Assembly: GCF_000142905.1 (NCBI RefSeq)
Contig: NW_013657610.1
Span: 30,627-94,626, forward strand
Direction: 5' to 3'
From: Thecamonas trahens ATCC 50062
Lineage: Eukaryota > Apusozoa > Apusomonadida > Apusomonadidae
Length of the DNA: 64,000 bases
This document shows, in pieces, positions 13,333-22,839 of the stretch. The translations under genes and the position numbers were made by a program. The notes under the pieces are model-generated. The model had not been told where the DNA came from. It searched no databases and saw only the letters and a list, made by a program, of their open reading frames with translations. Within the stretch, counting starts at the first letter, position 1; each line of letters begins with the position of its first letter.

Positions 13333-13922
13333 GTGACAGGTGACGGGGTGGGAGGGGAGGGGAGGGGGGGTGGGAGGGGAGGGGAGGGGGGGATCATGGT
13401 CAGTGTGACTGATGCCATCATGGTCATGGTCATGGTGGTCATGGTGGTCATGGTGGTCATGGTGGTCATGGTGGTCATCATGGTCATGGTGGTCATCATG
13501 GTCATGGTCATCATGGTCATGGTGGTCATCATGGTCATGGTGGTCATCATGGTCATGGTCATCATGGTCATGGTGGTCATCATGGTCATGGTGGTCATCA
13601 TGGTCATCGTCATCATAGTCATGGTGGTCATCATGGTGGTCATCATGGTCATCATGGTCATCATGGTCATCATGGTCATGGTCATCATGGTCATCATGGT
13701 CATGGTCATCATGGTCATCATGGTCATCATGGTCATGGTGTCATCATGGTCATGGTCATCATGGTCATGGTGGTCATCATGGTCATGGTGGTCATCGTCA
13801 TTGTCATCGTCATTGTCATCGTCATCATGGTCATCGTCATCATGGTCGTCACCATCATCACCACCACCACCATACCCCCCCCCCCCCCCACCACCACCAC
13901 TCCCCCCCACTCCCACCATCTC

Positions 13923-13964
<42 letters not shown>

Positions 13965-13966
13965 GG
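13333..13966. repeat. GGTCAT/CAT satellite with C-run
   Basis: GGTCATCATGGTCAT-type repeats fill about 13395-13858. A C-run follows at about 13869-13890, then a pure (ATC)n tract at 13921-13963. The satellite occupies the whole gap between the stop of the upstream minus-strand receptor gene (three bases away) and the start of the VIPAS39-like gene, so it is the only sequence available as that gene's promoter. Long Met/Thr/His/Asp reading frames across it are translations of the repeat, not genes. Confidence 0.9.
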
Positions 13967-16900
13967 CTACATACGGTCGATGTCGGACACCTCGCTCTTG
14001 TCGACCCGGCCCTCGGCTCGTCGCCGGAGGTAGAGCGCAGATCGCCAGGCCACAACGCCAACGCTGACGATGATGACAAACGAGAGGAGGACGTTGCGCT
14101 GGATAGTCGACTTGCCGCCGTCAAGGCCGTCCGAGTCGGCAAAGATGACGAGCTGGACCGACGAGCCGATGCCGATGGTCAGCTGGAAGAGGTTGTTGTG
14201 CGTGCTCTTGAAGGGCCAGAAGAGGCTGATGAGGACAACGTTGACCAGTAGGCTGAGGCCGACCACCATGATCCGCACCGACGTGCCCGCGATGAGCACC
14301 GTCTCGAGCACAAGGACCACGCTCGTCACCAGCGTCGCCACGCGGAACCAGAACACGCCCGGCTGCAGGCCACGGACCAGAAAGGCAAACGCGCCGCCCT
14401 TGAGCTCGGCCATCGCCTCGGCGTTTGCCCCGTACGCCCGATACATCAGCCAGAGCACCACCACCGGGAACGCCACCAAGTACATCGCCGCGAGCAGGAT
14501 GGCCACAGCAAGCGTCGCCGTGTGTGCGCCCTGGAAGCACTCGGTCGAGAGCTCCACCGCGAGCCGTGCAGATCCGTTCACCGTCGTGCAGTGGAAGGCG
14601 TTGATGACCCGGAGCGTGATCTGGAGGTACACCGCCGCCAGGAGCATCACAATCGACACCCGTGCCCGTCGCGCCCATCGCTCGCCTCTCGTCCGCGGCT
14701 CGGTCTCGTCCTCGCCGCTTGTCAGCGACTCGATGTCGTCCACGGTCTTCGCCGGCACGATGCTGCTCGCGCGCGACGAGCTCCCACTGCTGCTGCCGCC
14801 GCTACTGCCGCTGGAGCTGCTAGAGCTGGAGCTCATCGATTTGCTTGGCATGCTCGCCGTCGATGAGCTGGTCGCGGTCGATGCCGAGCCTGTCTCCTCC
14901 TCCTCCTCCTCATCCTTATCCTCATCCTCATCCTTCTCGCCGCTCTCCGTGCTGGCCATGCTCTCCATCACCACGCCGGTCATGGCATCGTCGTTGCCCG
15001 AGCCATCGCCCGCCTCTGGCGTCTTGGACTTGTTGCGGCGGAGGACAAGGCGATGGCCGATGACGGCGTAGACCCAGGCGGCGGCGACAAAGAGGACGGC
15101 GGCGAGGGCGACGAGGACCAGGGTGCCCCAGAAGAGACGGGCAAAGTTGGATGAGCCGGCGCTGGCAAAGTAGCAGTTTGGCTTGACAAACTCGACGTCA
15201 AAGAGGATGAAGGAGAGCGCGCGGAAGATGTCCGAGAGCGTCTTGCCCGCATCGCCCGAGATCCGCGCACTCGTAGTCCTCCCCACAAACACAAACTGCT
15301 GCAGCGAGAGGACGATCGAGACAAACGACGACATGCGGACGACCGAGAGGAGCGCCACCGCGAGGGTGACCAGGCCGATGAGGATGAGCGCCGCCAGAAC
15401 CAGGACGGCGAGCTCGGCCGTATCGCCCCGCTCGCACGCCCGGCACACCCCGGCGTCCGAGTAGAAGTCAGGCTCGCGGCATTCGGCACAGTACCGGCCG
15501 GTGTAGCCAAGATCCTCGTCACATCGCGCCGTGACTCGCGCGCCTGAGTCGTGCAGCACCACAGGGCAAGCCGCCACCGCGCCCATGGCGCCACAGCACG
15601 CCTCCTCCAGCGTGCATCGCCCGGGCGCGTTCCGCTCGCTCGGCGACCAGTAGCCGCGGAGTGGCCAGATGCGGACGCCGCCGGGGCAGTACCCGCCCTC
15701 GGGGCACGACTTACACTGCCCATCGGCATAGTACTGACCGATGCGGACGCAGTCGGCCGCAACCGCGCCCGACAAGTCGACGTAGACCAGGCCGGTCAGC
15801 GAGATCGACGTCGCCGACACGTTGAGCGTAATCGACGGATAGCCGTCGCCGAGGCCTCCGGGCACGTCAAACTGGACCGATGTGTCGGTCACCACCAGCG
15901 CCCGTGCCGATGACATCTCCACCTTGGTCACGTTGCCGTTGATGGACACTGAGACGTCGCCGTCGCGGAAGCCCTCGCCGCCCACCACCACCGTCCCGCC
16001 CTGCGGACCGAGGATGCAGCCGGAGACGCATCCGTCGATGCGGACGCGGACAAAGGCCCGCTCCGTCGGTGCCCCGCCGCGCGCCAGCGAGCACGGCGCA
16101 GGCTCGACACGATTACCGATGCCAAAGGCGCCGGCGTCGATCGTCGGGTTCGCCGCCCCGCGGTCTGCATCCAGCAACGCGTTGAGCGGCGAGGACAGGT
16201 TGGCCACCGCGCTGGTGGCGAGATTGTGGACGATGATGCCGTGGGTCACCGTCGCGCTGCCTGGTGTCGCGCTAGCTGCCCGGCCCGAGGCCAAGAGGCA
16301 CCCGTAGCACGCCCGATTTTGCCGGACGGTGGTGTTGGTCATGACGAGCGCGCCGGGAGCCGTCCAGCCCATAGCCAGCTCGGCCGTCGTGAGCTCGGCG
16401 ATGTAGATCGTGCCGTTGCGCGCCGAGTTGGACGTCAGCGCCGATGACGCCACGTTGACGGTGGCGCCGAGGCCGACCGCCACCGCCGAGCCGAGGCTCG
16501 CCACATTGTCGGTGACAGTGAGATCGGCGAGGGAGACGTCGGCGTTGGTGGCAAAGATGCCGCCGCCGAGCTCGGCGGCAAAGCCGCTGACACTCCCGCC
16601 GGACCACACCACGTCGACCCGGCCCACACCCGGCGGCGCGCCGATGTACACACCGCCGCCAGCGGCCACAGACTCGCGATCGGGACGGGCGGTCAGGACG
16701 CCGTTGTTGATGGAGATCCGCGCGCCCACCGCCGCCAACGTCAGCGCCTGGCCCGAGCTCGCTGCGCCGGCCGAGACGTTGCAGTTGGAGAGCGAGAGAC
16801 CGTTGAAGACGACCGGACCGGAGAGGGTGCCGTTGACGACGACGCAGCCGCCTGATGTGGCCAGTGCCGATCCCGCCGAGAGGCTGCCGTCGACGGCGAG

Positions 16901-19900
16901 GTTGCTGACGGTGATGCCGGGCGAGTCGATGATGGTCATGACCTGGGTCTGGGCCGTGGCGCAGTTGAAGGTGACCGAGGTAAAGTCGATGACCATGCCG
17001 GGAGGAAGCGAGGAGGAGAGGCGGAGCGGGACGGAGCAGTCGGAGAAGACCGTCGGGGCAAAGGTGATGGGCCCGGGCGGCGATGGCGGGAGCGAGTCCA
17101 GATACGTCTGCAGGAGCGGGATGGACGAGTCCGGCACAGCCGACGTCACCGCCATGTTGGTGCACGGCGCGTGGACAACCCGTGAGCCAGAGCTCGACGC
17201 TCCCGACGTCACGGTGCGGATCCCGCTTGGGTCGGAGATCTCGCCCAGCGGGAAGGCCGACGACGGATCGGCCACGTGAGCCACGTTGTCGGTAAAGGCG
17301 CAGCCGGCGTCAAAGGTGACGGGCGGTGCGGGTGATGCCGCCGGATTGATGTAGAGGACCGAGGCGAGGCAGCCGCGGATGCGGGTGAAGCTCGTGCCGG
17401 TCACGGTCAGGCCCGGCGTGCCCGACGCGATGTACAGCGCGGCCCGGCCGGTGACCGAGTCGACAAAGGTCGAGCCGGTGACGACGGCCGTACCGGTGCT
17501 GCTGAGCGAGATGAGCGAGCCATCGCCGGTGCCGTATCCGCTGTGGCGCCGGATGGTGACGCTGTTGACGACGAGCGAGCCGCCGCCAAACGACTCGATG
17601 GCGCCGCCGATGGAGGTCGAGTCCTGGATGACGGCGCCTGGACCGAGGGTGAGGGTGCCTGTGCTCGTGTCCATGCCCACCACCGCTGACGAGGTGGACG
17701 AGCATCTCGTGATGGTGCCCAGAAAGGTGACGATGGGCGTGCCGCCGCCGCTGTGGCGAAGGTAGATGGCTCCGCCGCCGTCGTCGGCAAAGGCGTCCGA
17801 GATGGTGCAGTCGGCGTCAAAGGTGACCATCGGCGATTGGCCTGTCGACCGCACCAGCACGCCGCCGCCAAACGCTGACGACGAGCAGTGGGCGATGTGC
17901 ACGTTGTGGAAGCTGGCGGTGACGCCCACGCTGGAGATCGAGACGCAGCCGCCGGACGAGGCCGCTCCAAACCGGACCCGCAGCCCGGTGATGTCCACCG
18001 TGCCTGAGGTGGAGAGAGAGAGCCGATTGACGGTAAAGCCCGTGAGGTCGACGGTGTGCGATGCCGAGATGGAGAGCGTTCCGAGGTAGGTGCCCGGCGT
18101 GAGCGACGTGACCGTCCCGCCGGTGATGGCGGCCGCCAACGTGGCGGCGGTAGGGATGGCAAAGCCGCGCACCGCGTTGCATGGCGAGCCGTCATCGATG
18201 AGCATGGACGACATGTCGATCGACGGCACGCTCGACGATGCACTCAGTGACGCACCAGGCGTGAACGAGAGCTCGCCAAAGATCCACCTGGCCGTGTCCG
18301 ACGAGCCAAACGAGATCAAGTTGCTCTCAAAGGAGTGGAAGATGTTGACAAAGACCGATGGCCCGGCGATGAGCATGAACGACGCCTCGCACCCGATGTT
18401 GTTCTGGAACCGCGAGAAGCCCGGCGTCTGGACCACGCTGCTTGCGCCAGCCACGGCAAAGGCGCCTCCTCGGTTGCCGAGGCAGTCGTCGATGTTGACG
18501 GCGGAAAAGGTGAGCGGCGCGTCGTCGAGGGAGACGCATCCGCCATCGCCGCCAGCCACGTTGTTGTTGATGGTGGCAGTGTTGAGCGCGAGTCCGCCGC
18601 CGGCCACGTGCAGCCCGCCACCGTTGCTCCCGGCATCGCAAAAGGTGATCGAGGTCGTGTCGAGGGTGAGGGTGTGGGCGGGTGTGAGGGCGATGGCCAG
18701 CCCGCCGCCGTTGCCCGATGTGGCGGTGCTTGTGGTGATGGTGACGCCGGTCCAGACCGAGGCGCTCGATCCGGCCGAGACAGCGTAGTCCACTGCGCCG
18801 CCGTTGGCAGACGCCGTGCATGCCGTGAACGAGACCGAAGTGAGGTTCATGGCGGCGCCGCCGCCGGAAAAGGCGAGACAGCCGCCCGATGTGCTGGTGG
18901 CGGTGGCAAAGGCCGTGCCCGTCAGGCTAATCGGCGCAGCTGCATTCAGAGCCTGGAACAGCCCGCCGGGCGACGATGTCTGCAGACCGTTGGTGAGGGT
19001 GCCATCGGTGATGGCCAACGGAGCCGAGAGGCCCGAAACGGTGATGGCGCGGCCAGCGCCGGCGCAGTCGATGGTGGCTCCGGTCATGGTCCACGAGCGG
19101 GCGGTGGAGCCCGAGACGACGACGCCATCGGAGCCGCATCCGGTGTAGGTGAGCGGGGGGATGGTGAGCGGCGAGATCGCGGCCGAGTCGTCGACAAGGA
19201 CCTGGAGGCCCGCCACAGAGGCCACCGCCGGGAGACTGGCGTAGACAGCGCAGGCGAGCGGGAAGATGCCGACGTTGGTGGTGGAGGGCGAGGCAAAGGC
19301 TGCGGCCGTGCTCGCGGCGCCATTGAGGAAGACCGCGCCTAGCGGGAGCGATCCGTCGGCGTGATCGGCGGTGAGCGAGGTGGTGCTGGTGAGCGAGACC
19401 GTGCCGGCGACGGTGACGGCACCGGCGATGGCGGCGGGCGAGAGGCGGGCGATGGAGCCGGCGCACATGATGGTGTCGGAGACGGCGGTGGTACCTGCCA
19501 GGGCAAAGACAAACGAGCCGGACGCCGTCGACTCGAACAGCGTCCGCCCGCGGATGCCTGATACGACCGACCCGCCATCGATGGTAAAGGTGCCTGTGGC
19601 GGCCGACGTGGCGTGGACCAAGGCGCCGGCGTTGAGCGAGCCGGTGAGGGTGGTGATGGAGGCGGCGGTGAGCGTAGTCGTCGACGAAGAGGCCAGAGCA
19701 AAGACCGATGCGACGACGTTGGCGTTGAGCGACAAGCCCGTGGCACTGATGGCCATGGTAGACGAGGCGATGTCAAAGAGGTTAGCAGACGTGGCAAAGT
19801 TGGTGATGGTGAGGCCGGAGAGGACGAGGGTGGTGCCCGAGACCGACGCCGTGTCGCGATAGACAGCGCCAGAGGTACCTCCCGAACCCGAGATAGACGA

Positions 19901-20257
19901 CGATCCGGTAAAGGTGATGGTATTGGACGAGGCCGTGTTGGAGATGGCGACCACGTTGCCCGGGGCAAAGACAGCATCATTAAAGGTGATACTCCTCCCG
20001 GTGGCGGAGATGACGATGGGCACGACCGAAGAGAGTCCGCACGCAAAGTTGAGCCCATTGATGGTAAGATCGCTGCCCGTAGACGAAAACTCGAGCGCCG
20101 TGTTGCATGTCAGGCCCGTCTCCACCACATTCACCGTCGTCTGCGTATCCACCGCTGCTTGGTACGACGAAATGTCCGTCGCATCCGTCCGCTCCGTCAC
20201 GACCGAGACACCGACGATGACCACCGCCAAGACGAGAACTGCGCTGACGTGAGCCAT
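13967..20257 (-). CDS. Secreted beta-helix / IPT-TIG / Cys-rich multi-membrane receptor or channel-like protein
   Basis: One uninterrupted frame of 2096 residues. Residues 1-26 form a signal peptide with a hydrophobic VLVLAVVIVGVSVV core. About residues 30-1400 are Ser/Thr/Gly/Val-rich with irregular repeats of the form GGAVY/GGCVSF...NN and T.TGTSF, typical of right-handed parallel beta-helix (Pmp/pectate-lyase-like) surface proteins. About 1412-1490 resemble an IPT/TIG domain (GGTVVVGGEGFRDGDVSV). About 1500-1600 are Cys-rich with a tyrosine-protein-kinase ephrin-like/GCC motif (CKSCPEGGYCPGG) and a second Cys cluster. From about 1612 to 2065 there are roughly eight to ten hydrophobic segments, interrupted by an acidic Ser-rich cytoplasmic loop at about 1765-1850. 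The C-terminal membrane block resembles TRP-like domains of protist surface proteins. I infer an adhesion or sensing receptor, possibly a channel; the ligand is unknown. Confidence 0.85.
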   Translation of the reverse strand: MAHVSAVLVLAVVIVGVSVVTERTDATDISSYQAAVDTQTTVNVVETGLTCNTALEFSSTGSDLTINGLNFACGLSSVVPIVISATGRSITFNDAVFAPGNVVAISNTASSNTITFTGSSSISGSGGTSGAVYRDTASVSGTTLVLSGLTITNFATSANLFDIASSTMAISATGLSLNANVVASVFALASSSTTTLTAASITTLTGSLNAGALVHATSAATGTFTIDGGSVVSGIRGRTLFESTASGSFVFALAGTTAVSDTIMCAGSIARLSPAAIAGAVTVAGTVSLTSTTSLTADHADGSLPLGAVFLNGAASTAAAFASPSTTNVGIFPLACAVYASLPAVASVAGLQVLVDDSAAISPLTIPPLTYTGCGSDGVVVSGSTARSWTMTGATIDCAGAGRAITVSGLSAPLAITDGTLTNGLQTSSPGGLFQALNAAAPISLTGTAFATATSTSGGCLAFSGGGAAMNLTSVSFTACTASANGGAVDYAVSAGSSASVWTGVTITTSTATSGNGGGLAIALTPAHTLTLDTTSITFCDAGSNGGGLHVAGGGLALNTATINNNVAGGDGGCVSLDDAPLTFSAVNIDDCLGNRGGAFAVAGASSVVQTPGFSRFQNNIGCEASFMLIAGPSVFVNIFHSFESNLISFGSSDTARWIFGELSFTPGASLSASSSVPSIDMSSMLIDDGSPCNAVRGFAIPTAATLAAAITGGTVTSLTPGTYLGTLSISASHTVDLTGFTVNRLSLSTSGTVDITGLRVRFGAASSGGCVSISSVGVTASFHNVHIAHCSSSAFGGGVLVRSTGQSPMVTFDADCTISDAFADDGGGAIYLRHSGGGTPIVTFLGTITRCSSTSSAVVGMDTSTGTLTLGPGAVIQDSTSIGGAIESFGGGSLVVNSVTIRRHSGYGTGDGSLISLSSTGTAVVTGSTFVDSVTGRAALYIASGTPGLTVTGTSFTRIRGCLASVLYINPAASPAPPVTFDAGCAFTDNVAHVADPSSAFPLGEISDPSGIRTVTSGASSSGSRVVHAPCTNMAVTSAVPDSSIPLLQTYLDSLPPSPPGPITFAPTVFSDCSVPLRLSSSLPPGMVIDFTSVTFNCATAQTQVMTIIDSPGITVSNLAVDGSLSAGSALATSGGCVVVNGTLSGPVVFNGLSLSNCNVSAGAASSGQALTLAAVGARISINNGVLTARPDRESVAAGGGVYIGAPPGVGRVDVVWSGGSVSGFAAELGGGIFATNADVSLADLTVTDNVASLGSAVAVGLGATVNVASSALTSNSARNGTIYIAELTTAELAMGWTAPGALVMTNTTVRQNRACYGCLLASGRAASATPGSATVTHGIIVHNLATSAVANLSSPLNALLDADRGAANPTIDAGAFGIGNRVEPAPCSLARGGAPTERAFVRVRIDGCVSGCILGPQGGTVVVGGEGFRDGDVSVSINGNVTKVEMSSARALVVTDTSVQFDVPGGLGDGYPSITLNVSATSISLTGLVYVDLSGAVAADCVRIGQYYADGQCKSCPEGGYCPGGVRIWPLRGYWSPSERNAPGRCTLEEACCGAMGAVAACPVVLHDSGARVTARCDEDLGYTGRYCAECREPDFYSDAGVCRACERGDTAELAVLVLAALILIGLVTLAVALLSVVRMSSFVSIVLSLQQFVFVGRTTSARISGDAGKTLSDIFRALSFILFDVEFVKPNCYFASAGSSNFARLFWGTLVLVALAAVLFVAAAWVYAVIGHRLVLRRNKSKTPEAGDGSGNDDAMTGVVMESMASTESGEKDEDEDKDEEEEEETGSASTATSSSTASMPSKSMSSSSSSSSGSSGGSSSGSSSRASSIVPAKTVDDIESLTSGEDETEPRTRGERWARRARVSIVMLLAAVYLQITLRVINAFHCTTVNGSARLAVELSTECFQGAHTATLAVAILLAAMYLVAFPVVVLWLMYRAYGANAEAMAELKGGAFAFLVRGLQPGVFWFRVATLVTSVVLVLETVLIAGTSVRIMVVGLSLLVNVVLISLFWPFKSTHNNLFQLTIGIGSSVQLVIFADSDGLDGGKSTIQRNVLLSFVIIVSVGVVAWRSALYLRRRAEGRVDKSEVSDIDRM

Positions 20258-21026
20258 TTCCTCGTTCTGGATGTGGCGAGTGGTGCTGGGGGAGAGGGGT
20301 GTGTCCGGGGGTAGGTGGGGTGCTGAGTGTGGTGGGGTGCGGCGGGGTGCGGCGGGGTGCGGCGGGTGCGGAGTGGCGAGTGCAGCGTGGGTTTGGCGGA
20401 TTGAAATTATTTTTTGCGGGACTTTGCGGTAACTGGCTCATCCCATGGCTTGTGTTGGACAAGGGGAGGGTGGGGTGGATGGGGTGGAGTGGCAGTGGGA
20501 GGGGGGGGGGGGGGGATGAGAGGTAGGAATGCGTATTGAGGGGGAGGGACGGTGTGGGGTTGGTATGGATGGTGTGGATGGTGGGGATGGTGGCGGTGGC
20601 GGTGCGGATTTTTTGGCGGCTCGGTAGAGACGGGCGACGGAAAAAGAGGGAGAGGTTGATGGAGAGAGAGAGAGAGTGCTTGATGAAGGCAAGGAGGGTA
20701 GAATTGGGATAGCGAAGGGCCGTTGGGGATGAGCTGTGGTTGGAGATCGAAAGAGGTGGCGTCCAGAGTGCTGGTTGGCGTACATATGTGAGGTCTGTTT
20801 GGGAGATTTTTTTTCCGACTGCACATGGGTGTATCGCTGGCTTTGGGGGTAGGGACAGGGTTGTGTAGAAGCCTACGTGTGCCCATGCTTGAATTACAGG
20901 CTCCAATAGAGGTCGCCTGGGGTATGTGTGCGGGGAGGTGGTCCACAGCGAGCGCACTTGACTCTCCACTCCACGGGGAATATATAAGCGTCAGGGATCT
21001 TCCTCTCGTCCCTCCCCTCCTTCCTC
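20258..21026. other. Divergent intergenic region
   Basis: This 0.77 kb gap separates the divergent beta-helix receptor gene (-) and NagA-like gene (+). It contains a short GGTGCGGCGG direct repeat at about 20335-20370, a G-run at about 20501-20514, a GA-rich stretch at 20640-20680 and the TATA box at 20981. I see no convincing coding sequence; short Pro/Ser/His-rich frames here look random. Confidence 0.6.
20981..20987 (+). promoter_or_regulatory. TATA box
   Basis: A consensus TATATAA lies in otherwise GC-rich DNA, 46 bases before the ATG at 21027 and 148 bases before the ATG at 21129. It fits a TATA-driven start for the NagA-like gene. Confidence 0.5.
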
Positions 21027-22756
21027 ATGTCGGCATCAGCACCGGGAACTGTCCCACCTTTATCTAGCGGCCGACATGTAGCACCATGGCTTTGCATCGT
21101 TGCTAAGAGAGCTGTCCTCGCCGAGCCGATGGCCACCACGCCGACCACGACCGGCGGCACGGCCAGCGGCACGTCCGCCATCACTTTGCCGACGCCGACG
21201 CCGACAACGCCCCCGTCGATGATGAGACGGGCGAAGGCGGCTCAAGGAGTCACGACGGCACTCTGTGCGAGACGGACAAAGCGTGCATAGTGACGATCAG
21301 TAGCACGAGTGGGCGGATTGTGCAGATCGACTCGGCTGGATCTGCCTCTGCCGTGATCGCCGCCGTGTCTGCCGCCAAAGCCACAGCCGCTGCCTCTGGC
21401 TGTTCGCTCTCTGTCCTCCGCGCCGCGGTAGCCATCCCGGGCCTTGTGGACATGCACACGCACGGGCTGACGGGCGACGGCGACGGATGCGCCGACGTGG
21501 TGGAGGCATGGGCCGTGCCGGAGCCCTCGCTCGCACGCCTCGCCGCCGCAGGCACTACTTCGGTCGTCCCCTCGCTCACCTTTCCCACCCACAGGTGGGA
21601 CGCCACCTGCGCCGCTCTGTGTGCCCTGGCCCGTGCTGCCGGTGAGGGGCGGGGGGCGGGCGAGGCGAGCAAGGCGGGCGTGGGCGACTTGGCCGAGGCC
21701 GGCGACTCGGTGCGGGCGGGCGACTTGGCCGAGGCCGGCGACTCGGTGCGAGCGGGCGACTTGGCCGAGGCCGGCGACTCGGTGCGGGCGGGCGACTTGG
21801 CCGAGGCCGGCGACTCGGTGCGGGCGGGCGACTCGGTGCGGGCGGGGATCGGCAAGGCGGAGCGAAGCTGGATGGGCGCGCGGGTGCTGGGCGTGCATGC
21901 CGAGGGCCCTGTGGTAGCAGATGCGGGTGGGCTGCCTGATCCGGGCAAGCGGGCGTGGGCAAGGGAGAGCGCGGCGGCTGTGGAACGGGTGTTGGACGCA
22001 GCAGAAGAGGCAGGGATTGCTGTCAAGGTCATGACCATCGCGCCGTCGGCAGACGCAGTGTCTGGGTATGCGGGAATCGCAGCGATGGTCAAGCGCGGAG
22101 TGGTGCCGGCGCTTGGACACGACCGCAGCGCGCAGTGGGACCAGGTCATCGGCGCGCTCGAGGCCGCCGCCCCATCCCGCTGCCATCTCACCCATGTCTT
22201 TAACGTGCAGACCTTTCATCATCGGCTCCCATCGCTGGGCAACCTCGCGCTCATGCGAAGCCTTCCGCCAAGCCTGGCCCACGTCCCGATGCCGACAGCC
22301 GAGGCCGTGGGCGACGGCCTCCACCTCCATCCGACAGTCATGCACGCCCTCGCCACCATCCGCCCACCGACCTCGCTCGCCTGGATCTCCGACTCGATCC
22401 TCACTCCGTCGGCTGTCGGCGACCACGCGTACTGCGGCCGTCGGGTGGCCATCGGCTCGGTCCCGGGCTGCTCCACGCCGGCAGTCGTGCTCGCCAGCGG
22501 CGACACGGACGCTGCCCCAGTCATCGCCGGCTCGTGCAGTGCCCTCCTTGATACGGTTCGCCTCCTCGTCAACGAGCTCGGCATTGCGCTCGACGACGCC
22601 GTCCGCACTTGCGCTACCACGCCCGCAGACATTGTCGGCGCAGACCATGTCGGCCGCCTTGCTGTCGGCGCCATGGGCGACGTACTCCTCCTCGACGCCG
22701 ATCTCGCACTCATTGCTGTGATTATGGGTGGCGTGCTTGTCCCGGCATCAGGCTAA
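21027..22756 (+). CDS. N-acetylglucosamine-6-phosphate deacetylase-like amidohydrolase
   Basis: The family deacetylates GlcNAc-6-P to GlcN-6-P in amino-sugar catabolism. Visible landmarks from 21290 onward are PGLVDMHTHG (metal-binding HxH), GVHAEGP, ALGHDRS, CHLTHVFN and a late WISDSI with the catalytic Asp position, in the NagA/AMDHD2 order. The body frame (from about 21215) contains no ATG. The ATGs at 21027 and 21129 are in the neighbouring frame, one missing base away, most likely in the CCCCC at about 21210-21214; this gives 576 or 542 residues. An unrecognised 5' intron is the alternative. A 12-residue repeat (AGDLAEAGDSVR) is inserted between the first metal site and GVHAEGP. The FN/FHHR region is looser than in animal AMDHD2, so substrate specificity is inferred. 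It converges with HSP70, 83 bp between stops. Confidence 0.7.
21682..21843 (+). repeat. 36-bp coding tandem repeat in NagA-like gene
   Basis: Four near-identical 36-base units plus a partial one encode AGDLAEAGDSVR. The period is a multiple of three, so expansion keeps the frame. It lies in a surface loop of the predicted barrel. Confidence 0.85.
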
Positions 22757-22839
22757 GTGAGCCGTGATGACGATGGTAATGTTGGTTTTAGCGCGCGGGG
22801 GAAAATGCTTGGGAAAACGGCTGCATGCAGTGGGGCCAC

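Noticed and set aside
11895-13343. 482-codon open frame on the plus strand
   Set aside because: Antisense to the VIPAS39-like gene; composition is Gly/Arg/Glu repeats reflecting the complementary strand.
13395-13963. Long Met/Thr/His/Asp reading frames over the satellite
   Set aside because: They are translations of GGTCAT and ATC repeats in every frame.
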